Positions 45,446 to 58,071 of a stretch of 64,000 nucleotides of DNA are shown in pieces. The stretch is from Physcomitrium patens (taxonomy: Eukaryota > Streptophyta > Bryopsida > Funariales > Funariaceae). A program made the position numbers and the translations under genes. The stretch's first letter is position 1. Each line of letters begins with the position of its first letter. The stretch lies in contig NC_037276.1 of NCBI RefSeq assembly GCF_000002425.4, forward strand, positions 250,216-314,215. Direction: 5' to 3'. The notes below the pieces were generated by a model. It was not told where the DNA came from. It did not search any database and was given only the letters and a program-made list of their open reading frames with translations.

Positions 45446-47023
45446 TTACTCCCCCTTCTAGGAACGAGTTCCATGAAGAGAGGTTTTTATATGTTGAGAA
45501 AGTCCAAGATTCCACAAATTATAATTGATATATACTTCGATCTTTGCTCTCTTTGAAGATGGTTGAAAGGTCCTTTCAGCTATCGATAGTGTCTCATTCA
45601 AGGATAAGAAGACCACCCCGTTATTTGATTGTCATTGAGGCTTTTGTAACTTCTTTCAAATAAAATACTTCAAACATCATTAAGAGTTATTTCTACCTCT
45701 AAAAAAATCACCAAATAGCGAGAGCCTCTTCCAAGGTTGTGATACCAAACATGTTGTATCTTGCCATCTATTTGAGGAAAGATATGTCATTCTTGAGGAT
45801 CTTCATCTTGATTTTGTCATCTTGAAGGTTGTGACAATTGCAATGTCTCATCTAGTAAGTCTACAAATGAAAGCTCTTAAATTAAATTTGCTGGTTGTTG
45901 GTTCTCCATCTCCTTAGCGTCACAAATACACACAAGCTTCAAAGAAAGATAGAAGGTAGAATGTTATCTTCCTTTGATCTTGTTTCTTTAATAGCAAAGA
46001 TTTGTTATTCTTCATCTTGGTTTTGATAGATTTCGTTGATGAAAAGCTTCAACTTTCTTTGCTGCATTTGTAAGATTCTTTAATGGCTCCCATGTGCATT
46101 CACTAATATCATATCCATACCAATGAACAAGATATTCCAACCTATTTCAACGCCACCTTGAGTCTAAGACTTCTTCTCCCTCAAATTCTTGATTATTATC
46201 TATTTCTATAGGAAGAGATGACATTTGTCTTCTTTCCAAAATATTCATTGTCTTATACGGCTCAAGAAGGAATATATGAAATATAGGATAGATCTTCATA
46301 CACTGCGATAGAAGTATTCGATAAGCAACATGATTGATTTATTCACAAATAGAAAAAGGTTCCAGCCTATGATAGTCCAACTTATCACAAGAACAAATAG
46401 TTTTGATATTGTGACAAAGTAACCATATCTTGTCACTTATGTTGAATTGTGGTTGCTCCTTGTGATAGGCATCTGAGTTGGTCTTTTACTGTCTTTGAGC
46501 TTCTTTTAATTGTATCTTCATTGTTGCATGTAGCTCTGACAAATGATTTGCTAAATCTTGTGCCACATGATTATCAACTTTTGAAAAGTCAAAAGTATCA
46601 AGTCATGGATGATAACCATAATTAGTAAAAAAAAGTGTTTGTTGATTAGAAGAATGTATTGAATTATTGTATGCAAACTTTGCCAATTACAAAAGTGTTG
46701 TCTAATCATCTTGATGATAGTTGATAGTACACCTCAAATACTGTTCTAAAATTTGATTCTCCATTCTGTTTATCCATCACTTTGAAGATGAAAAACTAAA
46801 GAAAGCTTTATATCTATCTTTAGAATCTTGATACAAATTGAAACCCCCTATCTGATATAATATCCTTTAGTAATCTATGATAGCGATAGATATTGTCAAT
46901 AAAAAGCTTAGCTATTTTTTTATGTAAAATAGATTTTATATATGGTACAAGATGTGCTATTTTGGTGAAGCAATCTATGATTACAAATATAGAATCATAT
47001 GAATCTAAGACTAGAAGATTCTT
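45446..47023 (-). pseudogene. A2 3' internal region: ORF3, chromodomain, integrase
   Basis: Reverse-strand match to the A6 region 44855-43290. The ORF3 remnant is near 45500-45920, the chromodomain near 46080-46180, and the integrase end and core toward 47000. Strongly decayed and AT-rich. It stops at the B solo LTR. Confidence 0.8.
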
Positions 47024-48530
47024 TGTCATATTACATGGCATTTAGCTTGAGAATGCATTGGATATCTTGTTGTGGAAGGTAAAGGAAAAATTGCAACAAT
47101 AAATAATAAGTAATTTTAATTGGCTTTGGTAACAGTAACTAATAGCAACAACCAATAATCAATAAAAGTGACCAATAACTAATAAAAGTAGCCAATATCC
47201 AATAATAATAATCAATATCTAGTAGCAAAAATCAATATCCAATAGCAATAACTAATATCCAATAGCAATAACCAATATCTAGTGGCAAAAATCAATATCT
47301 AATAGCAATAATTAATATCCAATAGCAATAACGAATATCCAGTAGCAAAAATCAATATCCAGTAGTAACAATCAATATTTAATAGTAATAAGTAATATCT
47401 AATAGCAAAAAGCAATATCTAGTAGCAATAATTAATATCCAATAGTAAAAATCAATATCCAATAACAATACCCAATATCCAATAGTAAAAACCAATATCC
47501 AGTAGCAATAACCAATATCCTTCAAAATTATAGAATCTTAGCACTCAATTTCTTCTAATCCAACTATTAGATTGAGGTCAAAATTTGTGAGGAGTAAGAT
47601 AATATTCTTAACTTCAAATGAATGATAATCACAAGAACGTGCTCGAATGTGAGTCAACCTTCTTCTCCAATCTAAATGTGGAATTTTCAGTACCAATGTC
47701 TTCTTATTAAACTATTTTATTAATCTCACAATTTCTACATACAAAGGAAAACAAGTCTACTTCTTAAACACACAACTTCCACTCCAATCCAACTAATACA
47801 TTGTAAGAAATCTTAAAAACCTTCACTGGACCTAAAATTCTACTTTTTGACACCTTGATCTACTTAAACCTCAATAATCCTCAATTCAACCATTAGATCT
47901 AGGTAAAATTTATAATACATATTAAGCACAACTATAACCATTAACCTACAAAATTTTATCTATAGATCTACAAAACTCTTGAAATCGCCCAAAACGTCAA
48001 TCCTATTTTATTTCACAAAATTGTAGTCATCCAAAAACAAACTTGACTTTCTAAAGCTCTTACAAAGTCATTATGAATCCAAATCATAAAAAAATAATGT
48101 TTATAGAAATCTTATGCAGTCTGCTTTCCAACTCCACTCTTTGATCTTAAAAAGAATCTTGGAGTTGCCATGGGTGCTTAGTTTTGAACCTTTGGATCTG
48201 ATTTCAATCTAGGTTGATAACCGGCCCTGCTTAGGTATCAAATTTTGTCTTTTTGAGTTAGTTTTTGTTAAAATCAACTCCTAACTTCTTCCTATAAATG
48301 GTCACATTCTTTATTTTTCTAATCTACTTTATTTTGCCTTATTTATGGTCCAACAAAGTAAGTAGAAGGCCATTTTGTAAAAAGACAATATTGGTACTTT
48401 TTAGTTTTACTATCCTTTTGATTATTAACTATATTTCTAATATAATTTACTCTAATACTTTGAACTAAGATCTCTTATATTATAATAATTTTTACACTCT
48501 TTCACCTATTAGTCGTGTTACATCATGACA
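47024..48530 (-). repeat. B-type solo LTR with an internal minisatellite
   Basis: 1507 bp. On the minus strand it begins TGTCATGATGTAACACG, like the B1 LTR start (TGTCATGTTGTAACACG), and ends CATGTAATATGACA, like the B1 LTR end. It interrupts A2 integrase text, which resumes at 48531 (AAAATCCATAGAAATGG). Middle regions are not clearly alignable to the other B LTRs, so it is a separate subfamily. Confidence 0.7.
47085..47520. repeat. Minisatellite, about 20-bp unit
   Basis: About 20 imperfect tandem copies of a 20-bp unit like AATATCCAATAGCAATAACC, with C/T and A/G variation between units. It lies inside the solo LTR at 47024-48530. Confidence 0.93.
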
Positions 48531-48585
48531 TTGTGATAAAATCCATAGAAATGGAAGACCATGATTGTTTTGGAATAGGTAACAG

Positions 48586-48677
48586 TGTCAAGATAGAAGG
48601 TTTGCCTCAAGAAAATATTGAGTCTCTTGGCTATCACTAATTGCTAAATCAAGTCTTGAGATAAGCAAGATCAAGTT

Positions 48678-48709
<32 letters not shown>

Positions 48710-49856
48710 ACACTTTTAGAAGCATTTACATCAAATATTTAAGTCTTCAGTTCTCAAAAACATCCAAAATATGATATAAAAAACTCTAAATTCTTATATA
48801 TCTTTATGAGATATTATTCCTAAATTTCAAAAACTCATATCTTCTAATTAGACTATTCAAACACACTCAAATTTTACGTGAAGTATTGATGTACTTCTAA
48901 CAACTATCACAAAAAAATTCAATTGTAAATTCGTTGCAGATCTTAAGATATAACCAAAATCCTAACAGTAGCTTCAAATCCTATTTTTTATACACTCACA
49001 TGCAATTTTCTTCATATCTCACAAATTAAGCACTCAAATGCTACAAAGTTCATATGTATAGCTTCTTAACACAATAATTCATCTTTTTTAACACATTTGA
49101 ACCAAAAATTTGTCTAGAAACTCAAGATATGGCTCCAATCATTATTATGAATAAAATCACTTACTTACTTTCTTCCTTTGATTTAGATGTGTTGACTTCA
49201 AATCTCTATAACTTCTTCATGCAAATTCCAAATTCATCAAATAGTATATGAAAAGTATAGTCAAGAAAGTTCTCTCTTCGATTTCAATTGCCAATCCTTT
49301 ATTGCTCTTTGTAAACGTATGCTATGTTCCAAAGTTGACAGTAGGTATGAAATTGATACCTTAACTATGAGTACTAATAACTCCTTCATAAAAACTCCAA
49401 ATCATACAAAATTTACATCCAATCCATATCCAAAAACCTAAACTTGATGATCTTAGCCTCCAAAGTTCAAATGACCTTAAAAAAAAATCCTAATCCCTAA
49501 TAAGGCCTCGGGCAGCCGCCTTGAAGCCCATTGGATATGACTTTTGATCAATAGGAATGAAGATTTCCATTCCTTGCCTTCATCCAACCATGCCTTACTT
49601 TCATTCCTTTCAATAAGCCTCCTACTAGTTTAGATTTTTATTTTTAGGCTCTAATCTCCTCTCAAGGCTTCATACTAACATTTAGATCTTATAATTTTTA
49701 AATGTAATAATCAAAATAGATAAAATTTAAAATATTTTTTTTTATATCCACCTTATTTAAATTAATCTATTAACTATTCTAACATACACCAAGAATTATG
49801 AACATATTATATGTTCTAATTAATTTTTACATATTACAAGTAATTACAGTTCGACA
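48586..49856 (-). repeat. B-type solo LTR with clean 4-bp target duplication
   Basis: 1271 bp, plus-strand ends TGTCAAG and TTCGACA, flanked by ACAG at 48582-48585 and 49857-49860. It interrupts A2 integrase text. It is the uninterrupted reference for the split copy at 12311-19687. A TA tract lies at 48684-48709. Confidence 0.88.
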
Positions 49857-49860
49857 ACAG

Positions 49861-52800
49861 TTGAAGTAGTCTATAAGGTTGATGGCAGGGAGTTTTCGAT
49901 CTTGAACTAGTATGGCATGATTGTACAAAGTCTTTGACTCCCTTCCACATTTGAGGCCACTAAAAATCTCTTGATATTAGCTCGAAAGTCTTATTGTATC
50001 TAAAATGTTTAGTTGTTGAAAAATCATGACAAGCTTGAAGGACATATAATCAAGCCTTATCTTCTGGAATATATAAGTGATCTTCAAAATATAGTATGTT
50101 GTTCTTAAAATAAAACTTTGAGGTATCATAGGACTTAGAGGAAGTATCCTTGATATCATGAATATGAAGATCAGAGGACATACTTAATTAAATTTGCTTA
50201 ACAAATATTGAATCAACAGTCAATGTTGATTTTATTGCTCAAAGATGAAAATGCTTGGGCTTCAAGAAGATCGTTCTTTATTAATCAAAAAATAAATCTC
50301 CTTCTTTTGGTATAAAATAAGAATGTCTAAATAGGGCCTTTGATAGACCTCATTGTAACACGATATGTATAAAAAATCTTGTGATAACATGATATCTATA
50401 AAAAAGTCTAATACATCTATTTTCACAAAAAATACCTTGGAAAAGTTGATGCAATGCAAGATTGGTGTAGAAATAAATTTCTTCTTTAAAGCATCAAATG
50501 ATGCTTCTCCTTCTTTATTCTATTTAAGTTTTTCATTACAAGTCAAACATGTAAGTAGAATTGTAACTTAAAAAAAGTTCTTGATAAAAATTCAGTAATA
50601 ATTAGCAAAGTTCAAAAAATATTGCACATCTCGTACTATTCTTAAAATCTTCTAATCTATGATAGTTTGGACCTTCTTAGAATCCATCATAAGGCCTTCA
50701 TTGGAAATGATGTATCCTATAAAGTCAACTTGAGTAGTATGGAATACACACTTTTTTGACTGCATATAATCGTGCTAAGTTTCTGTAATACACGATGAGC
50801 ATGAAATTCATATTCTTCTATATTCTTAGAGTAGATTAGAATATCTTCTAAATAATAAATAATAATATCATCTAGAAACTCATAAAAAACATCATTCATA
50901 AGATGTTGAAAAGCGGTAGGTACATTCGTGAGTCCAAAAGACATGATATTATATTCAAAATATCCATACCTAATTTAAAAAGCAGTATTCTATTCATCTC
51001 CTTCTTTGATATGAACTAAATTGTATACTCTTCGTAGACCTATTTTGGTATAGATCTTTATTTGATTGAGTTGGTCAAGAAGTCCTAAAATCAAAAGCAA
51101 AGGATACCTATTCTTCATGGTGATCTTATTGAACTCGCCATAATCTACATACATCCACACAGATCCATCTTTCTTCTTCACAAATAAAATAGGAGCTCCT
51201 GCTAAGAATTTAGAATGGCGTATGAAGTTCTTTGCCAAGTTCTCATCAATGCACTCTTTTAATGCAACTAACTCATTTTACAATAAGCTATAGATTGGTC
51301 CAAATGATGGTTGAGCTCCTTCTTATAAATCAATTGAACAATCATAAGATTGATGCGTTAGAAAAATATCTACATTCTTTTTTATAAAAATGTCTTGTAA
51401 TTCTTTATATTAGCTAGGAATATCACTTGACATTTTTTCACCATTAGAAATGGATATAGCATATATAGTAAAAGATAATCTTTCTTTTGTAGCATGCATG
51501 AAAGCTCTCGCATCTATTAATAAAGATTTGGAAGTACTAGACTTTTGTACTTCTACTTTGCTAACTTGATCTTAGATTATACTACCATAAAAGTTAAGAT
51601 TATAAGAAATCCAATCTATTTGAGGATTATATTTTTTTAGCCATGATAATCCTAAAATAACAAGATTGGAAGGAGATCTTATTACATTAAATATTACTAT
51701 GCTATTATGATCTTTAACTATTACATCTAAATAAATAGTCTTATGGATAACATTTCTAAAAGACAACGAACAACCATCTATGACTTCTACATGTAAAGAT
51801 TTAGTTTTCTTGACTAAACTTATTTTTTGATTTTTGATAAATTTTTTATCTATAAAACATATTGAGGCTCCCGAATCTAATAAGGCAAAGTCTTTGTGAT
51901 TTTTAGATCCTAAATATACATCTATTACAAAATAAAGTGAGGGATTTGAGGAGAAAATATGACCTTTATTAGATGTTGCACATAATTCTAGCTGCACAGT
52001 CCCTATTGTAGTTGGAGAAACTTATTTTTTGACACATTATCTTCTTTGGTAATTGTACTCCTCATTTCATAATTACGTTGCTTCTTTGGACAATGTTGAG
52101 CTATAAGCTTAGCTTTTTTATAATATAAATATAAACCTTCTTTGCAATGTTGAGTCTTTTCTTGCTCTATGAGAGTTTTAAAACGTATCAAATCAATTTG
52201 CATTGGTTTTGGCTTTGATGAATACGTTTCAGAAAACTTAGAAGCTGTTTCTATTATTTGACTTATTCCTCTCCAGCCAAGTCTTTGTTCTTAATGTCTT
52301 TCAAATAATCAATTGTCATATGCAATGGCTTGAGTAATAAATTATTCTAAAGATTTTATTTTAAGCATTGTTAATAAGAAATCTTTAACACTATCCTTTA
52401 ATCCATATCAAAATTGATTAATGAGTGCCTAGTCATTGCAATCCACATCACAAGGGAGGTTTTGGAATTTAACAATATATGTGATTGTTGATCGTGGTCT
52501 TTGTTGAAAAGATAAGAATTTGGTCTTTGCTATTTATTCTTGATCACTTTCTCTAAATGTGGCCATAAATACTTCTAAGAATGAATTCAAATCATAAAGG
52601 AGTCGTGAATCTTTTTCCATTAAAGATGCAAACTAAGAGAGAGTACTTCTTGATAAAAGTGTGCCTATAAATCCAACTTGAGTAAATCCATGAAGATATT
52701 GAAAAAGGTGCAATCTTAGATTGAACTTGATTTATTACAAAAATCTTCAAAATTTTGATCTTTTTCCATCAAACTTCTCAAGCATACTAATTTTTGTTCC

Positions 52801-53289
52801 CGTCATACTTATAAAAGTAAAATTCCCTGGATTTGGTTGTAAGGTCGGTCTACTTGTTTCTTTCAATTGCACAACTTCTTGCGATAGATTCTAAACTTCT
52901 TTCATATGTATAGGCTTAGTACCTCCAAGATTTATATTAGAAATATGTAAGATTTTTACTCTAAGAGTGTTGATAAACTTATGAAAATCTGCAATAGTTG
53001 CAAATCTATTCTTACTTCTACTAGGTGTAGCATCTATAATCTTTCCTTCTATAGACAACTCAAACAAATTCAAAAAATTAAATTAAAGGAAGATAATGTA
53101 CAACCTTTACTAAAAATTTCCACAAAGAAGGGTAATCCACTCTCTTTAAAGAAAGATGAGTGTTAAAAAATAAGATTTTTTGTTTAAAAGGTGGTTAGTC
53201 CATAACCTTCAAAATATAATAATAGAAGTAGGATAATCCACCTACTTCTAAAAGAAGATAGAAATAATATGTTAACACTCATGTCAAAG
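49861..53289 (-). pseudogene. A2 5' internal region: integrase start, RNase H, RT, protease, gag
   Basis: Minus-strand text aligns with A6 from integrase back to gag: RT near 51240-50720 ([31 protein letters not shown]), protease near 51900 (LLDSGASICFIDKKF), ILGLSWLKKYNPQ near 51630, gag zinc-knuckle remnant near 52120. Leader text near 53100-53280 resembles the D leader (GGGTAATCCACTCTC). Many breaks. Confidence 0.83.
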
Positions 53290-53838
53290 TGTTAGAGACA
53301 TGAATGTCAAAAAAAGAGAATCCTTGATACACTCTTATGTTATTAAAGAGAACTAAAAAGTCACTCAAAAGATAATATAATGTTAATTAGAATGGATATT
53401 TCTAAAAATAAGAAGACTAAAAAGTCTTGAAACAAGACTAAAGACTAGAACGGCATTGACAAGAGTGAAGAAGGCTTCTTTCTTGCCTCCATATATACTC
53501 TTAACTAGGAGCTATGTGGTGATGTCCTATAGGACTTCCAAAACATGTTGACTTTGTTAGCCACATGTCTTAACTTGCAAAGCAAGTTATCTATGTATGC
53601 ACCACATGATTAGCTTGTTTTACAAGCTACTATGTGGAGTTAACTTATTCCATAGGCTACCAATACGTAGTTAACTTGTTGGCTACGTTTGCAACCTACA
53701 AACACATCTAAAGTCAAAACCGCATCTATGAAGCTTCCAGGAAGCTTTACTAAAAGACTTTATAAAATTAATCTATATTTATCTACTTCTACCTAATCAT
53801 ATAAGTAATTATTGAGATAAATATATATGTATATGATA
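53290..53838 (-). repeat. A2 5' LTR
   Basis: About 549 bp homologous to 38526-39035 plus 45413-45445, including the palindrome region near 53457-53490. Decayed. Confidence 0.85.
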
Positions 53839-54087
53839 CTATGCATGTGCCACATAGTTAGCTTGTTTTACAAGCTATTACATGGAGTTAACTTGTTCTA
53901 CAAGCTACCAATATGTGATTAACTTATTGGCTAAGTTTCTATCCAATAAAATATATCTAAAGTCAAAACCGCATCTATGAAGCTTCTAGAAAGTTTTTTT
54001 AGAAGTTTTTATGGAACTAATCTATATTTACCTATGTCTATTTAATCATATAAGTAACTATTGGAATAAATTTATATATTTGTGACA
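53839..54087 (-). repeat. Partial extra A LTR in tandem with the A2 5' LTR
   Basis: About 250 bp repeat the outer half of an A LTR (from GTGCCACATAGTTAGC to ATTTGTGACA) directly next to 53290-53838, same orientation. Confidence 0.78.
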
Positions 54088-54453
54088 CCTTTGTTGTTTT
54101 TAGATGTAAATCTTGTTTCTACAACTTGATTAATGAATTTTTTAATAATTAGGCATAATTCATTGCAAAATCTTTGACGTGAAGCATTATTTTGCAACAA
54201 CTCAATAGAACATCCAACCATTAGTTCTAAATTAAATAGCGGCAATCTAAATGGACTTAAGCTATTCCAAAACTTGCTTGGATAATAATTACTATTATTT
54301 ATATCAACTTCTATAATTACTGTATATGTATGGAAATAAACATGTAAAATTTTAAAAAAGCTCTCTATTGCATTCTTATTTAGAATATGATTATTAATAT
54401 CATAATTTTATATTCTTAATCATATAAGTAATTATTGAGGTAAATGTATATGT
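54088..54453. other. Unassigned AT-rich DNA with an A LTR scrap
   Basis: 54088-54413 matches nothing I recognise. 54414-54453 (CATATAAGTAATTATTGAGG) is the outer end of an A LTR in minus orientation. Confidence 0.5.
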
Positions 54454-55124
54454 CTATACGCATGCGTTATACCAAAAAGAGTGACAGTAGCTCCCAAATC
54501 AACACCTTAACTTTGAGCCCCTTTATCTTCTTCATATAAACTCCAAACCATACAAAACTTGTACCAAAACCATAGCCAAAAACCTAAACTTACTGACCCT
54601 AGACTTTAAAGCTCGAATGGTTTTGAGAAACTAACTCTAATCCCTAATATGACCTCGGGCAGCCTCCTTAAAGTCCATTTGTCATGATTTTTGACCAATA
54701 GGAATGGAGATTTTCATCATTCATCTCCATTGATCTATATTGGTACCCTAATTACTCCCTTTGCTACCAAAACCCTTCTTCAATCCTTTTTCTTATAAGA
54801 TTTATATAATTTATGGTCTAAACATCAAATAAAAGAATAAAAAATAAGTTTCCAAAGGTCACCAATGTGTAACAAAGGTGATTCTAAATATTTAGAAGTT
54901 ACTATCAACCAAAACCAATCTTAAAAGCTACTATCAAAAGAAATTAAAGTTATACAAATTCTATAGTAATCTTTTTAAACAACCTCTTCTCAAAGTAATA
55001 ATCAAATTATATTCTAAAACCAACTAAAATCTACTAATATGGCTCTCACCATGTTACTTAATAAATTATATATTAAGTACATAATTACATTATTTTCATA
55101 TAGTAGCCGAACCACAATACGACA
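54454..55124 (-). repeat. B2 3' LTR, part
   Basis: About 670 bp. The right edge (GAACCACAATACGACA) is the reverse complement of the start of the solo LTR at 5289. The text through TTAACTTTGAGCCCCTTTATC matches 58741-59025 closely. Confidence 0.85.
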
Positions 55125-55587
55125 TCTACCTCCTCCAAACCTGAGCATCTTCCGGTATGTACCAAAAGAACCAAAGTTGTGGTCGGTATCATATCACCTT
55201 TCCAATATTATCTTTTTTTGATCCATGTCTTCTACTTCTTCATTTGTAAAGAAAAATATATCTTCTCTAATACCTTCATAAATTCCTTGTTGTCTTAATC
55301 AATGCCGCATATTAATTTTGTCTTTGTATTTTTAGCTTATTTTTTCTAAAAATCTTTCAAACTTGTCTCTATATATATACTTACTATTAAAGCATCTTTA
55401 TCAAGCACATCCACTCTTTTTAGGTCTTTTTCAGATTTTTGGACACCTCTTTGCTCCCAATTTTGTAAGTCATTAAGCTCTGTATGTACAACAAATCCAT
55501 TCCTAGATAATTTTACAATACCTATATGAAAGTTATTATTCTCTCCATGTAAGAATACTTTCTTTAATGTACCACTATATTCCCACT

Positions 55588-56442
55588 CTATAGCAGTACC
55601 CTACAAAAAACTTTAAATTCCTCAATAATCCTTGGTAATGAATCACTATGTAGATAATCCCAATTGCGCTCATGGTTTGCAGGTACTGTTAGAAATTGTA
55701 CTGCCTTTTTTCCATCTTGACTTCTAATATGGATACATGCTAATCTGTTATCCAAAATCTTGGTCTCCATCTTTACAGCTGTAATATATGGTTGACCAAG
55801 AATCACTGGGTATGAAGTAGTATCTTGAACAAAAAAATTTTGTTCTGTGGTTACATCTCCAACTTTTATCTTCACATTGGAGCAAGCACCATAAAAATCT
55901 CCTCGTGTATTATTTACTGTCCAAATCACCCATCCATATTTAATATCAATGGGCCACCTTCTATGTTTATAGACTTCTTTTGATATAATATTAATTTCAG
56001 ATCCATAGTCAATGAGAGCAATTACTGATTCTACCAAATCTTCTATTTTTACTAAAGTCTCTATGGTGGCTCTTGCCCAATGTCCCTTGGTATAGTATTG
56101 AGGGCCCTTGTCAACATCCTTGTATTCATCTAAATCAAATTGTCTTTTTTTATTGATACAACATTTTGTCAATTCATGTTCCTCTTCTTCAGTCAAGATT
56201 GTATCCAAAGCACTAGATACAACAAATTTTCCTATTAATTGCCTCTTTCGCTTAATGGTGTCTATGATGACTTCATGAAACTCTCTCTTTGCAATGCCTA
56301 AAATTTCTCGTAGAGTAAATTCAATTTTGGCATTCAATACTCTTTCTTTCAATATTCTTTTCAAATCTGTGGCTGCCTCAATATCTGATTGAAGCTTATA
56401 AGTAACATGCTTACTCTTCCCTTTGTCTTTATCAACTTCCAT
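55588..56442 (-). pseudogene. B2 protease-like region
   Basis: 284 open codons, homologous to the B1 part at 3310-4190: a Lys-rich start, a KGHWARATIETLVKI block, a retropepsin-like ALIDYGSEINIIS, then WPIDIKYGWVI and VILGQPYI. The active-site triplet reads D-Y-G here and D-H-G in B1, unlike the usual D-S/T-G. Part of a fossil element. Confidence 0.75.
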
Positions 56443-56460
56443 CCTTTCTTTCCATTTCTC

Positions 56461-58004
56461 TTATGGCAATGGTGCTTTTCCATGGTGCGATGTCGATGGC
56501 CCAGCCTTGGATGATCTATCAGCTTGTGGTACAAGTATTTCTTTATTTTGTATTATTTCTACATGCCTTTGAGATCTCTTCTTGTTGGTTGGTTCTTCAA
56601 AATTTTCTTCTATTTTATTTCTTTTCCTTTTCATCTCTATTAGAGCTTTATGTTGGAACTTTGTCAAATAAGTATGTACAGACATAGTATCTATAAGGCC
56701 ATCCCATCCTATGATATTTCTAATTATTATCGCTGTATTAAGTAATTCTTGCCTTATTATTTTTCTTTTATTCATCCTGATGATAGGATGATTCCATAGA
56801 TCTCCTGTGTTTACATGCTTGTCAAAAACATCCTCCTTCTTCCTTATAGCCTCAATACCATAATTAATAGCTTTTCTTGATGCCATAGCCTATTGAGATA
56901 AATGCTCTTTCAAAACCTTCTTCATCCCTCTTTTTCCAAAATTGGTTTTGAAAAACTCACATGTATCTTGAAATGCAATTTTTCCATCTTTCCATAAAAT
57001 TATTCCTTGTCGTAGAATATCAACAAAATCTCCACATTGCCTTCGAGGATGCTCTATACTATTGCACCAAATACATCTTTGTATATATCTTGGCTTTGAT
57101 ACAAATTTGCTCTTAGGTAATCGCTCTTTCTCCTTTAGCTTTGCCAGTTTGATTTTTAAGTCTTTCATTCCCTTTACTAACTCATCAATCATATCTTTCT
57201 ATGGTGCAACTGTAGACATAGGAATTGGAATAGTACTTTTTGGTATAGCAAGTTCTGGCATTTTTCTACGAGATATTGTAGTTGGTAGAGGTCTAGTTTC
57301 TTGCCTTACTACCACTTTTTTCCTTTGATACTCTCTTTTAGGAAGTATGCTGACAACTTCAAAAACTTTCTTCCAATCAGTAGTAAGTCCATTGTCCTCT
57401 GTATTATCTTCTAATAATAATTCCAACTCTCTTTGTAAATCATTGCCAACTGATTGAAGAAATAACTTCACCTTATCATTTTCAAGTGTAAGCTTTTTCA
57501 CTCAAGACAATTGAAGAAACTGTCTTTCAAATTCTCGGAATAACTTTGTTCCATCAACCACTTGTTGGATTTATTGACCTATTCCATAAATGATTTTCTT
57601 ATCATCCTTTTTGCATCTTCCAAAGAATACTCTTCTTTTAGATGAAAGATAAAATCCTCGTATTTCTCTCCATGAATTTTAATAATTCTTTTTATATGTT
57701 CACGAAGCTCTGCTACAATTGCAAGCTCAAATGTTAGGATCATATCTTTCTCTGGTACTTTATAGAGCTTTATTTCTCGAGAATAATATTTAAGATACTT
57801 GGAAATATTTCTTCCATTGAATTGATCCAATAAACCAATAATAGATTGCAAGGCTTTAGTAGCCATTGCATCTTTGCATTCCACTGCTTGCTGTTGTTGC
57901 ATAAAAAGTGTAAATGCTTGAAACATTTGAGTTGTAGCAGGATCAAGTTGCAATGGAGATTCCCTAGTGAAATTCCTCCTACCACTTCCTTTTCCTCCTT
58001 CCAT
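56461..58004 (-). pseudogene. B2 gag region
   Basis: N-terminal Gly/Arg-rich start (MEGGKGSGRRNF), then QMFQAFTLFMQQQQ, ATKALQSI, QFNGRNISKYLKYY, a capsid-like helical region, and a possible Cys cluster (CIWC near 57070) as in B1. The C-terminal part (56461-56886) is charged and includes SVHTYLTKFQHKALIE, also present in B1 at 3130-3170. Fossil with a few breaks. Confidence 0.8.
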
Positions 58005-58071
58005 AATAGAAAGCCAAAATATTTCTTCAAAACTCTCTACCCAAAAATTTTCACGTCGGGTTCACCAAGTC

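Larger units (their letters stand above)
38526..53838 (-). mobile_element. A2: old chromovirus carrying three nested insertions
   Basis: Element order from right to left: 5' LTR (53290-53838), leader and gag (53280-52000), protease (51990-51560), RT (51240-50640), RNase H (about 50560-50260), integrase (about 50240-49861, 48585-48531 and 47023-46600), integrase end and chromodomain (46550-46030), ORF3 remnant (45920-45500), 3' LTR (45445-45413 continuing at 39035-38526). Nested inside are A6 in the 3' LTR and B solo LTRs at 47024-48530 and 48586-49856. It is broken, with dozens of breaks, and AT-enriched relative to A6, so old. Confidence 0.87.

Noticed and set aside
45327-45515. Small minus-strand ORF across the A6 3' LTR and A2 LTR junction
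   Set aside because: It spans an insertion junction and has no homologue in the other LTRs.
47085-47520. CRISPR array
   Set aside because: Units are contiguous and imperfect, with no unique spacers; eukaryotic context. It is a minisatellite.
54088-54413. Possible separate DNA transposon between A2 and B2
   Set aside because: No terminal inverted repeats, target duplication or transposase text could be found.
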